Positions 45,308 to 47,222 of a DNA stretch of 47,222 nt are shown here, one piece after another. The stretch lies in assembly GCA_015654535.1 (NCBI GenBank), contig JAATGU010000137.1, positions 1-47,222 of the forward strand, written 5' to 3'. Each line of letters begins with the position of its first letter. Positions within the stretch are counted from its first letter, which is position 1. This DNA comes from Bacteroidales bacterium (lineage in GTDB: Bacteria; Bacteroidota; Bacteroidia; Bacteroidales; Bacteroidaceae). Below the pieces are notes generated by a model. It was not told where the DNA came from. It saw only the letters and a program-made list of their open reading frames with translations, and searched no databases. The position numbers and the translations under genes are program-made.

Positions 45308-46801
45308 ATGAGAACTATCAAATCGTTTAGCAAGATTATCTTAATGGCTAGCTTGGTGCTGTATACATCATGTAGCAGTAGTGACGACAAGACTACTCCA
45401 GAGAGTAGTGAACAGATTTTATTTGGGGATGGAACCCAAATAGGAAGTGGCGTTCAAGAATTCACTATACAAGAATCTCATACCATTAAAAAAGGCACTT
45501 ATTCGCTGAAAGGATGGGTTTATGTGAATGATGGCGCTACATTAACTATAGAGCCAGGAACAATTATCAAAGGAGACAAAGATACAAAAGCGGCAATCAT
45601 AGTACAAAGAGGCGGCAAACTGATTGCCCAAGGTACTGTCAGTGCTCCAATCGTATTCACATCCGCTCAGGCAATAGGTAACCGTAAACCAGGTGACTGG
45701 GGTGGAATCATCCTCTGCGGTAAAGCTAAAAACAACAAAACTGAAATGCCTATAGAAGGTGGCCCGGCTGCTAATCATGGTGGCAATGACGATGCCGATA
45801 ATTCAGGTATTGTTAGTTATGTACGTATTGAATTCGCAGGCTATCCATTCCAAACAGATAAGGAAATAAATGGTCTTACTATGGGTTCAGTAGGTAGTGG
45901 AACCCAAATTGATCACGTACAAGTATCCTATTCAAATGATGACTCCTTCGAATGGTTTGGTGGGTCAGTTAACGCTAAATACTTAGTTGCTTACCATGGC
46001 TGGGATGATGACTTTGATACAGATAATGGTTTTAGCGGTAATCTACAATTCCTGCTTGGAGTTCGTAATCCTAAAATTGCTGATACTTCATTATCAAACG
46101 GATTTGAATCGGACAATAATGCAGAAGGTGCTTCTACTAGTCCATACACAACTTGCACATTCAGTAATGTTACGTTGGTAGGTCCAATTGGCCAAGCAAC
46201 AGATTTCTCAAACACATCAACTTACATTACAGGAGGATCATTTAATCCTAATAATGGTTCAAAGACTGGTACATTTCAAGCAGCAATGCATATACGTAGA
46301 AATTCTAAGCTTAACTGTTACAATACAGTGGCAATGGGGTATCCTGTTGGTTTGATCCTCGACAATCAGAGCGGTACAACTCAAACATCAGCTACAACTG
46401 GTCTTCTAAAACTAAATAAGCTATTCTTTGCACAAATGGGCATCCTTGGTTCAGACATAAACAAAACTTGGACCGATACCTATTCAACAAATGGCACAAG
46501 TGTTACTGACGCAAGCCAACCATATTCATTCTCACACTCTTTCTTCTTGACGGAAGCTAATGCCAATACCTATTTTGATAATATTTCATCATTAGGTTTA
46601 AATCAACCAAACAGTCTGGCCACTTCTCCAAATTATGGCCCTAAAACAGGTAGTCCATTACTTTCTGGAGCAAACTTCACGAATCTGACAAATTCATTCT
46701 TTGATAAAGTAAGCTATATCGGAGCATTCAAAAGCGATAGCGATACAGATAACTGGACAAAAGGATGGACTAACTTTGATCCAGAAAATACTGTATATTA
46801 A
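45308..46801 (+). CDS. Surface lipoprotein with beta-helix repeats, partner of the TonB receptor
   Basis: 497 residues. A lipoprotein signal ends in LYTSC, followed by SSSDDKT, which fits the Bacteroidota surface lipoprotein export signal (acidic residues just after the cysteine). The body has right-handed parallel-beta-helix character: LKGWVYVNDGATLTIEPGTI, then VQRGGKLIAQGTVSAPIVFT, GDWGGIILCGKA and DDSFEWFGGSVNAKYLVAYH. This family commonly accompanies TonB-dependent receptors in Bacteroidota. No catalytic site is recognisable, so I infer a binding role at the cell surface. It lies 183 bases after the receptor gene and ends in a strong terminator. Confidence 0.88.
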   Translation: MRTIKSFSKIILMASLVLYTSCSSSDDKTTPESSEQILFGDGTQIGSGVQEFTIQESHTIKKGTYSLKGWVYVNDGATLTIEPGTIIKGDKDTKAAIIVQRGGKLIAQGTVSAPIVFTSAQAIGNRKPGDWGGIILCGKAKNNKTEMPIEGGPAANHGGNDDADNSGIVSYVRIEFAGYPFQTDKEINGLTMGSVGSGTQIDHVQVSYSNDDSFEWFGGSVNAKYLVAYHGWDDDFDTDNGFSGNLQFLLGVRNPKIADTSLSNGFESDNNAEGASTSPYTTCTFSNVTLVGPIGQATDFSNTSTYITGGSFNPNNGSKTGTFQAAMHIRRNSKLNCYNTVAMGYPVGLILDNQSGTTQTSATTGLLKLNKLFFAQMGILGSDINKTWTDTYSTNGTSVTDASQPYSFSHSFFLTEANANTYFDNISSLGLNQPNSLATSPNYGPKTGSPLLSGANFTNLTNSFFDKVSYIGAFKSDSDTDNWTKGWTNFDPENTVY

Positions 46802-46850
46802 AATAATGGAAGTGAGCATTTAGTCACCTCTAAATTAGAGTCAAATAATT

Positions 46851-46892
46851 TGCCCAGGTATGATAAAAATAAATCATACCTGGGCATTTTTA
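46851..46892 (+). terminator. Strong rho-independent terminator
   Basis: A perfect 14-bp stem (46851-46864 with 46873-46886, TGCCCAGGTATGAT and its complement), an 8-base loop and a following TTTTTATT tract. It lies 49 bases after the lipoprotein stop codon. Between it and the promoter near 47098 I see only a small hairpin (46994-47012). Confidence 0.93.
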
Positions 46893-47097
46893 TTTAACTC
46901 GCTCTATAATATATCAATCTATGTCAAGTTAGATCAATTATTCAATCATATTATCGTCCAGAAGTTAGCAGAGGAATTATCTATATAGAATTCTTGCTAT
47001 TCAGAGTAGCAAAGATATATGGTATGAAAAGGAGTAAACATCTCAACTAGTTTTAGCTCCATAAGAATATGGAATAATCTGGATCAGTTTATATTCT

Positions 47098-47127
47098 TGG
47101 GGGATACTAGTTAAAAGTTTATCTTTG
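47098..47127 (+). promoter_or_regulatory. Near-consensus Bacteroidota promoter before the transposase
   Basis: TTG at 47098-47100, a 19-base spacer and TATCTTTG at 47120-47127, close to the -33/-7 consensus. Transcription would start at or next to the ATG at 47132, so the message may be nearly leaderless. Confidence 0.6.
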
Positions 47128-47131
47128 CAGA

Positions 47132-47222
47132 ATGAAAAAAAAGATCGATAACCCGACCCCCCTTGATATTTTAGGCATGTTTTTACCTTCAGGCCTGCTA
47201 GATTATTTTGATTTAGTCAACA
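47132..47222 (+). CDS. Start of a probable insertion-sequence transposase (cut by window edge)
   Basis: Thirty codons are open from the ATG at 47132 to the right edge, reading MKKKIDNPTPLDILG then MFLPSGLLDYFDLVN. The F-L-P-x-G-L-L-D-Y-F-D/E pattern near the N-terminus is what I associate with the short first ORF of ISAon1-like (ISL3-related) elements common in Bacteroidales. The left terminal repeat of the element is not identified. The call rests on a short segment and should be held loosely. Confidence 0.5.
   Translation, partial: MKKKIDNPTPLDILGMFLPSGLLDYFDLVN

Overview
The window is a piece of an AT-rich Bacteroidales chromosome, most likely Bacteroides or a close relative. The evidence is a SusC/SusD pair with a divergent hybrid two-component regulator, several Bacteroidota -7 boxes (TAnnTTTG), lipoprotein signals followed by acidic export motifs, and a kdp operon with a split KdpD. 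No tRNA, rRNA, CRISPR array or phage genes are visible.

Left third (1-21734): a polysaccharide utilisation locus (PUL). Eight genes on the minus strand run susC, susD, a PL8-type polysaccharide lyase carrying a discoidin-like domain and a T9SS-like C-terminal sorting domain, a SASA esterase, a GH2 enzyme with a malectin-like tail, a GH28-like beta-helix enzyme, a sialate O-acetylesterase-like esterase, and a second GH2 cut by the left edge. A divergent HTCS sensor-regulator gene follows a 698-base intergenic region that contains a long structured susC leader. The combination suggests an acetylated, uronic-acid-containing glycan. No GH88, sulfatase or SusE-like protein is present in the visible part. 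Between the last two enzymes lies what looks like the tail of a decayed gene.

Middle (21735-29394): on the minus strand, a tetR-tolC-adaptor-RND pump operon ends in a small PII-like protein. A cyclodeaminase-family gene with a clear terminator lies upstream of it.

Centre right (29526-39333), plus strand: a class I glutamine amidotransferase gene overlaps the gene of an NtrC-type sigma-54 activator. Next come three helically phased palindromes, a sigma-54 promoter match (GG-N10-GC), and then two tandem single-membrane-span microproteins (the second is KdpF), kdpA, kdpB, kdpC, a truncated KdpD (KdpD-N plus Usp only) and a separate membrane histidine kinase. I read this as a K+-uptake module under sigma-54 control, in place of the usual KdpD/KdpE pair. 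It is the strongest candidate for a poorly described system in this window.

Right end (39346-47222): a glycine-zipper lipoprotein (minus), a membrane-anchored MutS-family ATPase, a TonB-dependent receptor paired with a surface beta-helix lipoprotein that ends at a perfect 14-bp terminator, and the first 30 codons of a probable transposase behind a near-consensus Bacteroidota promoter.
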